Source of the DNA: a bacterium
GTDB taxonomy: Bacteria > ARS69
Direction of reading: 5' to 3'
Length of the DNA: 64,000 nucleotides
NCBI GenBank assembly: GCA_025774805.1
Contig: JALGZR010000005.1
Coordinates: forward strand, 1-64,000
Part shown: one piece after another, positions 56,452-64,000 of the stretch
How the letters are laid out: each line of letters starts with the position of its first letter
Position numbering within the stretch: the stretch's first letter is position 1
Notes under the pieces: generated by a model
Databases searched by the model: none
What the model was told of the DNA's origin: nothing
The model's input: only the letters and a program-made list of their open reading frames with translations
Position numbers and translations under genes: made by a program

Positions 56452-57215
56452 TCGAAATCCCGGCGGTGGAACACGACGATCGTCACGACAAGCACGGCCC
56501 CCGCATAGAGAATCGAGTACGCCGTGCAGCCGAGGATCTGGTCGGGAGGAACGGGGACTCCGGAGACGACGTTGTTGCGGACGTCGAAATGGTGGAGTGC
56601 CGGCAGCAGGACATAGGCGAACTGCGAGGCGGCGGCCACCGCACCGTTTCCCGACTGTTCGGCGAGCAGCCGAAGATCGTCGGCGAGGTGTCCGGCCACG
56701 AAGACGAGCGAGGTGAAGACCGCGGAGAGAAGGGGTGAGGCCACCGCGGAGAACAGAATCGCGATCGCCGTGACGACGAACGCCTCCACGGCGACGAGCC
56801 AGAGCGCTTCGAGGAGGTGCCAGCGGAAACCCCCGCCGAATAGCGTGGCCACCGCGAGATAGACGGCGGAGAGGACGAAGAAGCTCACCAGCACCGACGC
56901 ATACATCCCGAAGAACTTCCCGAGGATGAAGTGCGCCCGGTCCACCGGCTGGGAGAGAATCGTCTCGATCGTGCGTCGATCGATCTCCCGGTGGACCATT
57001 CCCGTCCCCACGAGGACGATCAGCAGAAGCGTGAAGGCGCTCACGGCCGAGAGCCCCAGGTCCCGGATGACGCGATCCTGCTCACCGAGCGTGAGGGGCG
57101 CGAGGACGACGGATCCGGTGACCAGGATCCCGCCGAAGACGAGCACCGTGGTCAGGAGTCGATCGCGCACCGCCTCCCGGAACGTGTTGCGCGCGAGGAT
57201 CCAGGTGTTTCTCAC
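56448..57215 (-). CDS. pilI: ABC-2 type permease of the pilus cluster
   Basis: 255 residues from a GTG that overlaps the ATPase stop. Six hydrophobic segments (LLTTVLVFGGILVTGSVVLAP through YAGAVLVVTIVVF) and the cytoplasmic ETILSQPVDRAHFILGKFFGMY motif of ABC-2 permeases. With the upstream ATPase it makes a membrane transporter matching PilHI, needed for pilus function in M. xanthus. The symbol rests on synteny. Confidence 0.78.
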   Translation of the reverse strand: MRNTWILARNTFREAVRDRLLTTVLVFGGILVTGSVVLAPLTLGEQDRVIRDLGLSAVSAFTLLLIVLVGTGMVHREIDRRTIETILSQPVDRAHFILGKFFGMYASVLVSFFVLSAVYLAVATLFGGGFRWHLLEALWLVAVEAFVVTAIAILFSAVASPLLSAVFTSLVFVAGHLADDLRLLAEQSGNGAVAAASQFAYVLLPALHHFDVRNNVVSGVPVPPDQILGCTAYSILYAGAVLVVTIVVFHRRDFE

Positions 57216-58225
57216 CTCTCGACCTCCCCGTGGGCGGTTTCGTGAACAACGCCGACGGTCCGCGACGCGACCGGAGCTTCCGGCGACCTCACCGGGGGCG
57301 AGGCCACCGGCTCCGGTTGCGTGCGGGTCGTCGCGCGCGCCGGGTCGATCTGGCGAAGGAAGAAGTCCTCGAGAGACGTGCGACAGTGATGGTAGCCGTG
57401 GAGCCGTCCTCCCTCCGCGAGGATTCGATGAACGACATCCTGACCCGACGCCGCGTCGGAGGTGGTTCCGATCCACCCCCGGGCTCCCCGGCGTAGGGTG
57501 TCGAGGCGCCGCTCGAGCGTCTGCGGCACCGGATCCTCCGGCATCTCGAACGAGATCTCGATCGACCGCGGTCCCCCGGAGAGGATCTCCTCGAGAGATC
57601 CGCAGCGGACGAGACGACCTCGAGCGAGGATTCCCACGCGGTCGGCCGTCGACTCGATGTCGGCCAGGACGTGCGACGACAGGAACACCGTCCGGCCCTC
57701 CCGCTTCAGCGAGAGGAGGAGATCTCGCACCTCGCGGCGACCGAGCGGATCGAGCCCATTCATCGGCTCGTCGAGAACGACGAGCCGCGGCCCGTGAAGG
57801 ACCGCCGCCGCGATCCCGATCCGCTGGAGCATCCCCCTCGAGTAGGTGCGGAGCGCGCGCCCGCGGGCGTCTTCGGCGAGACCGACCGCGTCGAGCGTTT
57901 GTTCGATCTGCCGGGGCAGGGCGCCGCCGTTGATCCCGTGCAATCGACCCGTGAACTCCAGCAGCTCGCGGCCGGTGAGATAGCGGTAGAAGTTCGGGGT
58001 GTCGGGAACGTAGCCGACCTCGCGCCGGGCCTCCCGACTTCCGAACCGTCGACCGAGCAGCGTTCCGCGCCCGGTCGTGGGGCGAATCAGGCCCAGGAGG
58101 ATCTTGATCGTCGTCGTCTTGCCCGCCCCGTTCGGACCGAGAAAGCCGAAGATCTCCCCCTCCTCGACGGCCAGATCGAGGTCGGTCAGGGGGCACCGAG
58201 CCGGCCGGAGCCACCCCGGAGCCAC
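57212..58225 (-). CDS. pilH: ABC transporter ATP-binding protein of the pilus cluster
   Basis: 337 residues from a GTG at 58223–58225. Walker A FLGPNGAGKTTTIKILLGL, Q-loop region VPDTPNFYRYLTG, signature YSRGMLQRIGIAAA, Walker B LVVLDEPMNGLDPLG and the H-loop SSHVLADI. The N-terminus is odd: only about 15 residues precede TDLDLAVEEGEIFG, without a recognisable A-loop aromatic, and the frame is closed by a stop nine codons further up. There is no ribosome-binding site. A sequence or frame error, or a diverged start, are both possible. Confidence 0.85.
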   Translation of the reverse strand: MAPGWLRPARCPLTDLDLAVEEGEIFGFLGPNGAGKTTTIKILLGLIRPTTGRGTLLGRRFGSREARREVGYVPDTPNFYRYLTGRELLEFTGRLHGINGGALPRQIEQTLDAVGLAEDARGRALRTYSRGMLQRIGIAAAVLHGPRLVVLDEPMNGLDPLGRREVRDLLLSLKREGRTVFLSSHVLADIESTADRVGILARGRLVRCGSLEEILSGGPRSIEISFEMPEDPVPQTLERRLDTLRRGARGWIGTTSDAASGQDVVHRILAEGGRLHGYHHCRTSLEDFFLRQIDPARATTRTQPEPVASPPVRSPEAPVASRTVGVVHETAHGEVER

Positions 58226-58350
58226 CGTTGCACGTACACGGACCCGTTTCCGTCATCGGCCTGGCGGACTGGCGAGTTGAGACCGGCGAGGATGGACCCG
58301 AGGGGGACCGGGGCCGGCGGAGCGAGATCCCGGCCAGGTGCCGGGGCCCC

Positions 58351-58380
58351 GGCGCCGGCGGGCGCCGGCGGGCGCCGGAG
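58351..58380 (+). repeat. Tandem repeat of GGCGCCGGCG
   Basis: Three 10-base units, the last with one change, in the 253-base gap (58226–58478) between the ABC ATPase gene and pilA. Each unit is itself nearly palindromic. It may help end the pilA transcript or be a slippage-prone site. Confidence 0.75.
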
Positions 58381-58426
58381 AGGAGCGGAGCCGGCCGGGA
58401 GAGAATGATCCGGGCCGGGAAAGCGA

Positions 58427-58452
58427 GGGGCGGGACCTCGCGGCCCCGCCCC
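58427..58452 (-). terminator. Terminator behind pilA
   Basis: GGGGCGGG (minus strand) and CCCGCCCC form an 8-bp G+C stem (arms 58427–58434 and 58445–58452), followed by TCGCTTTCCC, 27 bases after the pilA stop. The U tract is weak, so some read-through into the ABC genes is likely. Confidence 0.5.
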
Positions 58453-58478
58453 GTCGGCTCGTACCCTCTTCAGAGTGC

Positions 58479-58943
58479 CTACTGGTTCGTGAGCACCAGG
58501 GAGAGGGCCGCCCCCTGATCGTCCTCACCGGTGATGTCGTAGGCGTCCCACGCACCGCCGGCGATCGTCTGAATGACGTTCAGGCTGATTCCGCCCGCTG
58601 GGTCGGTCGTCGGGGCAGTCCCCAGGGCGTTCGACCAGTCGAGGTTGGTCGGAGCGGCCGTGAACGGGTTCAACGGCATCGCCCCGCCCGGAAGCAGCTG
58701 CGCAAAGGTGAGAGCGCCGTCGGCCGTGGTGGCGGCGGCGTTGTTCGGATACTGGCCGTTGTTCCGGGTCGCGAAGTCCTCGACCGTGACCTGGGCCGTG
58801 TGCATGGACGACTTGACCTGGGCGACCTTTGCCCGGTTCGTCATGCCCATGAAGTTCGGGATGGCAATCGCGGCCAGGATGCCGATGATGACGACCACGA
58901 TCATGAGCTCGATGAGGGTGAAACCCTTGCTGCTCCGAAGCAT
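58479..58943 (-). CDS. pilA: Type IV major pilin PilA
   Basis: 154 residues from the ATG at 58941–58943, with AGGAGGAAG upstream. A short leader MLRSSKG is cut before Phe; FTLIELMIVVVIIGILAAIAIPNF is the class IVa N-terminal helix with Glu5. The head domain has MTNRAKVAQVKSSMHTAQVTVEDFATRNNGQYP and GGISLNVI. There is no cysteine pair, so no classical D-loop disulphide. It has its own sigma-54 promoter upstream; the PilS/PilR pair is encoded next to it. Confidence 0.95.
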   Translation of the reverse strand: MLRSSKGFTLIELMIVVVIIGILAAIAIPNFMGMTNRAKVAQVKSSMHTAQVTVEDFATRNNGQYPNNAAATTADGALTFAQLLPGGAMPLNPFTAAPTNLDWSNALGTAPTTDPAGGISLNVIQTIAGGAWDAYDITGEDDQGAALSLVLTNQ

Positions 58944-59010
58944 TTCCGATCTTCCTCCTGAGAGCTTCGTCCCCGAGGGGACTTCGGTTCGCGCCTGCGA
59001 CCGGACAAAA

Positions 59011-59026
59011 CGCATGGGCCGTGCCA
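59011..59026 (-). promoter_or_regulatory. Sigma-54 promoter of pilA
   Basis: On the minus strand TGGCACGGCCCATGCG has a perfect TGGCACG -24 block and GC exactly ten bases after GG. Start of transcription near 58999 leaves a 55-base leader. The 375-base gap (58944–59318) also has a weaker GGGCACGCCACAAGCC at 59215–59230, and room for PilR sites. Confidence 0.85.
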
Positions 59027-59292
59027 ACAGGTCCGAGCGTCCGCACTCGGCTCACAACTCGTTGGAGATCAGGGGGTTCGCACGATGTCGATCCGGTCGC
59101 AACCGTCTCGGACCGCCCTTCGCCCCGTCCCGGAATGCAAGGACGGATCGCACTCTGCACGGTCCGAATCGGAATCCCCACGCGAGGGACGGCCCCCACG
59201 TCTCGTGCATCGGAGGCTTGTGGCGTGCCCTTTAGAGCCGCGACAAAATTGTGGGAGGCACTTGCCGATGGTGGAGGACACGAGCGTGGAGT

Positions 59293-59322
59293 CACGCGAG
59301 CCTGGTGAGAAATGGAGGCTAG
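59293..59322 (+). repeat. CTAG repeat between pilR and the pilA promoter
   Basis: GCGAGCCTGGTGAGAAATG then GAGGCTAG. Its CTAG gives the TAG stop of pilR on the minus strand, and the element separates the pilSR transcript from the pilA control region. Confidence 0.8.
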
Positions 59323-60734
59323 CGGCCGTCGCCCTTTCCTCTTCGTCCGCTCTTCACCGGCTCGAGTCCGTAGCGCTGGATCTTCCGGTAGAGGGTGGAG
59401 GAGTTGATCCCGAGGATCGTGGACGCCTTTTTCTTCTGCCAGCCGGTGTCCTCGAGAACCTTGACGAGATACTCCCGCTCGATGTCCTCGAGCGTCCCGG
59501 ACCGATCGGCCATCGGGGAAAACAGACTGTCGGACGACCCCGGGCGGGCCGACCGCCGTCCCTCCCGCACGCGCTCCGGAAGCGACTCGAGCGTGAGGAT
59601 CCCCCGGTCCTCGAGGATCACGCCCCGCTCGATCACGTTCTCGAGCTCCCGCACGTTGCCCGGCCAGTGATACTCGCAGAGGACACGCAGTGCCGTGTCG
59701 TCCACTTTCATCATGGGTCGCTCGGAGAGCGCGCAGTACGTCTCCAGGAAGTGATCCACCAGAAGGGGAATGTCCTCCCGTCGTTCCCGGAGCGGCGGCA
59801 CCGTGATCGGAATCACGTTGAGGCGATAGAAGAGATCGGCCCGGAAGCTCCCGGCTTCGACCTCCTCCTCGAGATCGGCGTTCGTCGCGGCGATGACCCG
59901 CACGTCGACCTTGAGCGGTTTCTGACCACCCACGGGAATGATCTCGCGCTCCTGGAGGATGCGCAGCAGCTTCACCTGGATGGCGAGGCTCGTCTCCCCG
60001 ACCTCGTCGAGGAGGAAGGAACCGCCGCGCGCGACGATGAAGAGCCCCTCCTTGTCGCGAATCGCCCCGGTGAAGCTCCCCTTCACGTGGCCGAAGAGCT
60101 CCGACTCGAGAAGGGTCTCCGGCAGCGCCCCGCAGTTGATCGAGACGAACGGACCGTCCGCCCGCCGGGATGCGGAGTGGATCTCGCGCGCGAAGAGCTC
60201 CTTTCCCGTTCCGCTCTCACCGCACAGCAGAACCGTCGAGTCGGACTTCGCCACCTTGTGGACGGTCTGGAAGACCTCCTGGAGTTTCGGGCTCTGACCG
60301 ATGATCGACCGCGACGTCAGGGTCTGGCGAAGCTCGTGCCTGAGGTAGCGATTCTCGCCGCGCAGCCGGCGAAGCTCGAGGGCCCGCCGGATCACGAGCT
60401 TGATCTCGTCGTTCTTGGTCGTCTTGACGAAGTAGTGATGCGCCCCTTGGTTCACCGCCTCGATCGCCGTGTCGAGAGACGCGTAGGCCGTCATCATGAT
60501 GACCGGCACTTCGGGATCCCGAGAGCGGATCGACTTCAGGAGCTCGATCCCCGACATGCCTGGCATCTTGATGTCCGACAGAATGACGTCGTATGCCGTC
60601 CGGTCGAGCTCCTCGAGAGCCGCGACTCCGTTGGACACGCCCGTGACCTCGTAGCCTTCCTTGGACAGCATGATCGAGAGGAAGCGACGCTGCCCTTCCT
60701 CGTCGTCGACGATCAGGATTCTTTGTCTGGCCAT
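59319..60734 (-). CDS. pilR: PilR, sigma-54-dependent response regulator
   Basis: 471 residues. Receiver with DDE acidic patch (ILIVDDEEGQ), phospho-aspartate in VILSDIKMPGMSGIE and Lys in FVKTTKNDE; AAA+ domain with LCGESGTGKELFA, the contact loop written GSFTGA (Ser in place of the usual Ala), and GGSFLLDEVGE; Fis HTH (GWQKKKASTILGINSSTLYRKIQRYGL). Touches pilS (TGATG). It should drive the pilA promoter nearby. Confidence 0.95.
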   Translation of the reverse strand: MARQRILIVDDEEGQRRFLSIMLSKEGYEVTGVSNGVAALEELDRTAYDVILSDIKMPGMSGIELLKSIRSRDPEVPVIMMTAYASLDTAIEAVNQGAHHYFVKTTKNDEIKLVIRRALELRRLRGENRYLRHELRQTLTSRSIIGQSPKLQEVFQTVHKVAKSDSTVLLCGESGTGKELFAREIHSASRRADGPFVSINCGALPETLLESELFGHVKGSFTGAIRDKEGLFIVARGGSFLLDEVGETSLAIQVKLLRILQEREIIPVGGQKPLKVDVRVIAATNADLEEEVEAGSFRADLFYRLNVIPITVPPLRERREDIPLLVDHFLETYCALSERPMMKVDDTALRVLCEYHWPGNVRELENVIERGVILEDRGILTLESLPERVREGRRSARPGSSDSLFSPMADRSGTLEDIEREYLVKVLEDTGWQKKKASTILGINSSTLYRKIQRYGLEPVKSGRRGKGDGR

Positions 60735-62485
60735 CAGTGGGTCGCCTCGACGGGTGGACCGGAGGCCCGGTGTACATCGGGGGAGGGTCCGGTCTTCTCT
60801 CTCTTCGGCGGGAAGGAAGGTCGGGATGACCCCCGATTCTCCGGGTTTGCGGGAAGCTCGACGGTGAACGCCGCACCCATGCCGGGCGTGCTCCGCGCGC
60901 GGATCACGCCCGCGTTTCCCTCCACGATTCGGGATGCGATCGAGAGACCGAGCCCCGTTCCCCCCGCCTTGGACGTGAAGAAGGGTCGAAAGACGTTTTC
61001 CAGCTCGTGGTGAGGAATGCCTACCCCTGTGTCACGAAAGACGACGTGAATCCTTCCGTTGCCGGGGTTCTCACCCGTGATGCGGAGGATTCCCCCGACC
61101 CCCATCGACTCCAGCGCGTTTCGGGCAAGATTGAAGAAGACTTGTCGAATGCCCGCCTCTTCGATCTCCGCTTGGAAGTCCTGTTGCGAAGGGAACTCGA
61201 GAAGGATCGTCTTCCCCAGACTGAGATCGTGATCGTGGGAGATCAGGCGGACCACCTCTTCCGCGATCGCCGCCACGTCGTGCACGTCCCGGGAGCAGGA
61301 GTGGTCTCTCGTGTAGTCGAGCACTCCCTCGATCGTGCGGTTCAGCCGGTCCGACTCTCGGATGATGAGGTCCATCAACTCGGCCTCATCTCCTTCTCCC
61401 TCGATCTCGCTGCGGAGAACCTGGACGGCACCGGAAATCGACGCGAGAGGGTTGCGGATCTCGTGGGCCACTCCCGCGGCGAGCTCTCCCAGCGAGGCGA
61501 GCTGCTCGGACCGCTGCATCTCCCGCTCCATTTGCCGGAGCTGTCTCAGGTCGGTGAAGGTCACGATGACGCCCTCGAGGATTTCCTCGTCGTGGACGAG
61601 GGGCGTGATCGCGACCCCCACGGGGTACGACTGCATTCCCTTCTCGACGAGGATCTCCTCCCGCATCGCCCACTTGCGCGTGAGGAGCGCGCTCTCCAGC
61701 GCGTCGACCAGCGCGGGCGAGAGCTCCCCGAGGAACGCGCCGAGGTCCTGATCGATCAGAGAAATGTTCGGTTTGACCCCGAGTATCTCACGGGCCGCCT
61801 GATTGGCGCGCAGGATCTTCCCGTCGCTGGACGCGGTCATGAGCCCGATCGGCATGCTCTCCATGATCCGGTCGGTGGAGATCATGACCCGCTGCAGCTC
61901 TTCGCGCACCGACTCCGCCCGCCGCCGGCTGCGACGCGACCGCTCCGCCACGACTCCGGAGAGCACGGCGAGCAGCGCGAACGCGCCGCCGTGAATTCCG
62001 ACCTCGTAGAGGACGCGGGGCCGCGCGAGCGACTCCCCTCCCTCTCCGACGAACACGGCGATCAGGGCGAACGTGAGCACCGCGCCTCCGGCCGTCAGCA
62101 GGGCGCCGGGCAGGTAGAGGAACATGCCTGCGGTGAGGATCGTGAGGAGATAGAGAAGGACGTAAGGGCTCGCCGTGCCCCCCGTTCCCGCGACGAGAAG
62201 GGTCTCGATGAGGACGTCGAGCGCGATCTGCACGCCGACCAGGGTCCCCAGGGAGATCCCGAACCGCAGACCGGTCCAGAACAGGAAGGTCAGCGCCCAG
62301 ATTCCGGTCAGGAGTGCCAGCGGCGGACCGGGAGACACCCCCAGGATGCCGGCGCGATCGGCCCCCCACACGAGGAGGCCGAGGGCCGTCATCACGAGCA
62401 GACGTACGAGGATGAGACCCCGGAACTGCGACGCCAGCTCGCCCGATCCCCCCGGGGACCGGTACCCGTTCACCCTGTCCTGCAT
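60734..62485 (-). CDS. pilS: PilS, membrane sensor kinase for pilin expression
   Basis: 583 residues. About six membrane helices in the first 190 residues (LILVRLLVMTALGLLVW, LALLTGIWALTFLFWTGL, VLLYLLTILTAGMFLYL, GALLTAGGAVLTFALIAVFV and others), a PAS domain (IMESMPIGLMTASSDGKILRANQAAREILG), HisKA with GVAHEIRNPLASISGAVQVL, HATPase with NLARNALESMGVGG, DTGVGIP and GTGLGLSIASR. Classical PilS layout. Confidence 0.94.
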   Translation of the reverse strand: MQDRVNGYRSPGGSGELASQFRGLILVRLLVMTALGLLVWGADRAGILGVSPGPPLALLTGIWALTFLFWTGLRFGISLGTLVGVQIALDVLIETLLVAGTGGTASPYVLLYLLTILTAGMFLYLPGALLTAGGAVLTFALIAVFVGEGGESLARPRVLYEVGIHGGAFALLAVLSGVVAERSRRSRRRAESVREELQRVMISTDRIMESMPIGLMTASSDGKILRANQAAREILGVKPNISLIDQDLGAFLGELSPALVDALESALLTRKWAMREEILVEKGMQSYPVGVAITPLVHDEEILEGVIVTFTDLRQLRQMEREMQRSEQLASLGELAAGVAHEIRNPLASISGAVQVLRSEIEGEGDEAELMDLIIRESDRLNRTIEGVLDYTRDHSCSRDVHDVAAIAEEVVRLISHDHDLSLGKTILLEFPSQQDFQAEIEEAGIRQVFFNLARNALESMGVGGILRITGENPGNGRIHVVFRDTGVGIPHHELENVFRPFFTSKAGGTGLGLSIASRIVEGNAGVIRARSTPGMGAAFTVELPANPENRGSSRPSFPPKREKTGPSPDVHRASGPPVEATH

Positions 62486-62491
62486 CGCAGG

Positions 62492-63715
62492 CTAGCTCGC
62501 GATGACGTTGACCATCCGGAAGATCGGAAGGTACATCGCCACGACCATTCCGCCGACGATGGCGCCCATGAAGACGATCATGATCGGCTCGATGATCGAG
62601 GTAAGGCCCTCGACCGCGCTGTCGACCTCATCGTCGTAGAAATCGGCGATCTTGGTCAACATCTCGTCGAGAGCGCCGGTCTCCTCCCCGACGGTGATCA
62701 TCTGCACCACCATGGGCGGGAACACCCCCGACTGTCGCAGGGGATTCGAGATCGTGTCTCCCTCGCGAATCGAGGCCCGCGCGTTCATGACCGCATCCTT
62801 CACGATGACGTTGCCCGCCGTCTTCGCCGTGATCTCCAGCCCGTCGAGGATGGGTACGCCCGAGGAGACCAGCGTTCCGAGAGTCCGGGTGAATCGCGCC
62901 ACGGAGCCTTTCCGGAGCACGTCTCCGAGGACCGGGACCCTCAGCAGGAGCCCGTCGATCACGTGCTTCCCCTTGTCCGTCGCGTAGTACCGACGGAACC
63001 CGAAGAAGGCAGCGACGATCAGAGCGACGCCGATCCACCACCAGTCGCGGATGAGGTTGGACGCGCCGAGGACGATTCGCGTCGGGAGCGGAAGCTGTGC
63101 CCCGAAGTCCGAGAACATCTTCGCGAACGTCGGGATGATGAACAGCAGCATGAAGAGGGTCGCAGTGACCGCAACGGTGAAGACGACCGCCGGGTACATC
63201 ATGGCCCCCTTCACCTTGCGCTTCAGAGCCTCGATCTTCTCGATGTACTCCGCCAGCCGCATGAGGATCGTGTCCAGGATGCCTCCGGCTTCGCCCGCGT
63301 TGACCATGTTGACGTAGAGCTCGTCGAACGCCTTCGGATGCCGGACGAAGGCCTCCGAGAGGGTCGATCCCGCCTCGATGTCGTGCATGACCCTCTTGGT
63401 GACGTCCCGGAACGCCTGCTTGTCGAGCTGACGCGAGAGGATGTCGAGGCACTGCACCAAGGGAAGGCCCGCGTTGATCATGGTCGCGAACTGCCGCGTG
63501 AAGATCGCGAGGTCCTTGGTCCCGATCCGATTGCCGAAGGGGAGCTTCAGACTGATTTCCTTGGGCTTCTGCCGAACCGAAGTGACGATGATCTTCTTTC
63601 TTCGGAGCTGGGCGAGCAGCTCACCCCGGTTCCCGACGGTGAGCTCACCGTTCACGGTGTCTCCGCCGACGGTTCGACCCTGCCATTGATATGTGATCAC
63701 GTTGTCCACCCCCAT
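62492..63715 (-). CDS. pilC: Type IV pilus inner-membrane platform PilC
   Basis: 407 residues. Two GspF domains: FTRQFATMINAGLPLVQCLDIL to the helices near AMMYPAVVFTVAVTATLFMLLFIIP, and FTRTLGTLVSSGVPILDGLEIT to EPIMIVFMGAIVGGMVVAMYLPIF. ATG at 63713–63715. It anchors the pilus motors. The TAG stop lies in a CTAG whose neighbours (CCTGC) recall the repeat, but the element is too eroded to count. Confidence 0.96.
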   Translation of the reverse strand: MGVDNVITYQWQGRTVGGDTVNGELTVGNRGELLAQLRRKKIIVTSVRQKPKEISLKLPFGNRIGTKDLAIFTRQFATMINAGLPLVQCLDILSRQLDKQAFRDVTKRVMHDIEAGSTLSEAFVRHPKAFDELYVNMVNAGEAGGILDTILMRLAEYIEKIEALKRKVKGAMMYPAVVFTVAVTATLFMLLFIIPTFAKMFSDFGAQLPLPTRIVLGASNLIRDWWWIGVALIVAAFFGFRRYYATDKGKHVIDGLLLRVPVLGDVLRKGSVARFTRTLGTLVSSGVPILDGLEITAKTAGNVIVKDAVMNARASIREGDTISNPLRQSGVFPPMVVQMITVGEETGALDEMLTKIADFYDDEVDSAVEGLTSIIEPIMIVFMGAIVGGMVVAMYLPIFRMVNVIAS

Positions 63716-63812
63716 GCAACGTAGGGGACCCTGAAGACCGGCGACCCGGGAAACGCCGGTGCTCCATTGCGCTTTCTTGCGGGTCTACCCGGACACCCGC
63801 CGAAAAGCCCGA

Positions 63813-64000
63813 TCATCCTGCCACCATCATCGCCCGGCCCAGCATCCCCTCGAACTCCTTGGGATCCGGACTCCGGGCGATCGCGTCCTCGTAGGCGATC
63901 TCCTTGCGGTTGTAGAGGGCCACGAGGGATTGGTTCATCGTCTGCATGCCGTACTTCTGGCCCGCCTGCATGAGACTGTAGATCTGGTGCGCCTTCCCCT
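63813..64000 (-). CDS. pilT: PilT retraction ATPase, C-terminal end only
   Basis: About 62 C-terminal residues: KAHQIYSLMQAGQKYGMQTMNQSLVALYNRKEIAYEDAIARSPDPKEF and a short tail. This is the conserved PilT end (QAGQKYGMQTMNQSL). The ATPase core lies beyond the right edge. About 97 bases separate it from pilC. Confidence 0.92.
   Translation of the reverse strand, partial: GKAHQIYSLMQAGQKYGMQTMNQSLVALYNRKEIAYEDAIARSPDPKEFEGMLGRAMMVAG

Noticed and set aside
62481-62496. GCAGGCTAG at the pilS/pilC junction as a repeat copy
   Set aside because: Only nine bases match the family end; the rest is ordinary coding sequence. Left out of the count.
61007-63724. Plus-strand open frame of 905 codons
   Set aside because: Antisense to pilS and pilC, both unmistakable. 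No domain or ribosome-binding site on this strand.

Overview
The window is about two thirds G+C, and most genes lie on the minus strand in tight runs that overlap by 1–20 bases. It comes from the chromosome of a diderm (LPS-type) bacterium: a late lipid A acyltransferase, the two heptose-activation enzymes as separate genes, a secretin-type type IV pilus and several sigma-54 activators are all present. The pilus cluster has nearly the gene order known from Myxococcus xanthus, and a secreted peptidase ends in a FlgD-like domain of the kind common in Eisenbacteria-like and other FCB-related lineages. I cannot place the species. No plasmid, phage, insertion sequence or CRISPR array is visible.

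Layout. 1–4.4 kb: cut-off ornithine aminotransferase, a sugar N-acetyltransferase, a class I/II aminotransferase and an aldehyde dehydrogenase. 4.5–8.3 kb: tRNA-Leu(GAG), then gap-pgk-tpiA-secG. 8.3–13.4 kb: a signalling operon with a PAS/pseudo-receiver/GAF protein, an HDOD protein and an 89-residue stand-alone histidine-kinase dimerisation domain. 13.8–16.6 kb: a divergent pair, a small membrane protein and a membrane-anchored TPR-CHAT protease. 16.7–25.3 kb: yceD-rpmF-plsX-fabH-fabD-fabG-acpP-fabF-rnc, with ndk upstream; the RNase III has an unusually long disordered tail. 25.4–29 kb: sucCD and split hldE. 29.2–33.5 kb: M6 peptidase, DUF3467 protein and GH57 glucan enzyme. 33.4–42.7 kb: rnd, a PfkB kinase, lpxL, dprA, a HEAT-repeat protein, obg, a HAD phosphatase, an FmdB-type protein, coaD, rsmD and aroK. 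43–45.3 kb: a small secreted protein behind a sigma-54 promoter, and a GAF-type sigma-54 activator. 45.5–64 kb: the pilus cluster pilT-C-S-R-A-H-I-(TPR)-D-S2-R2-(FG-GAP)-M-N-O-P-Q.

How the parts fit. The pilus block holds the retraction ATPase, platform, pilin with its own PilS/PilR pair and sigma-54 promoter, a pilus ABC transporter, prepilin peptidase, a second sensor/activator pair and the PilMNOPQ alignment complex with secretin. The fab block makes acyl chains that LpxL can use, and the heptose genes supply LPS core.

The main unexplained structure is a dispersed repeat of about 35 bp ending in the rare palindrome CTAG. I count about a dozen full, paired or eroded copies, all at gene borders. 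Seven genes take their TAG stop from it, and at least two (lpxL, pfkB) take their ATG start from it, so the element forms part of the translational junctions of an operon.
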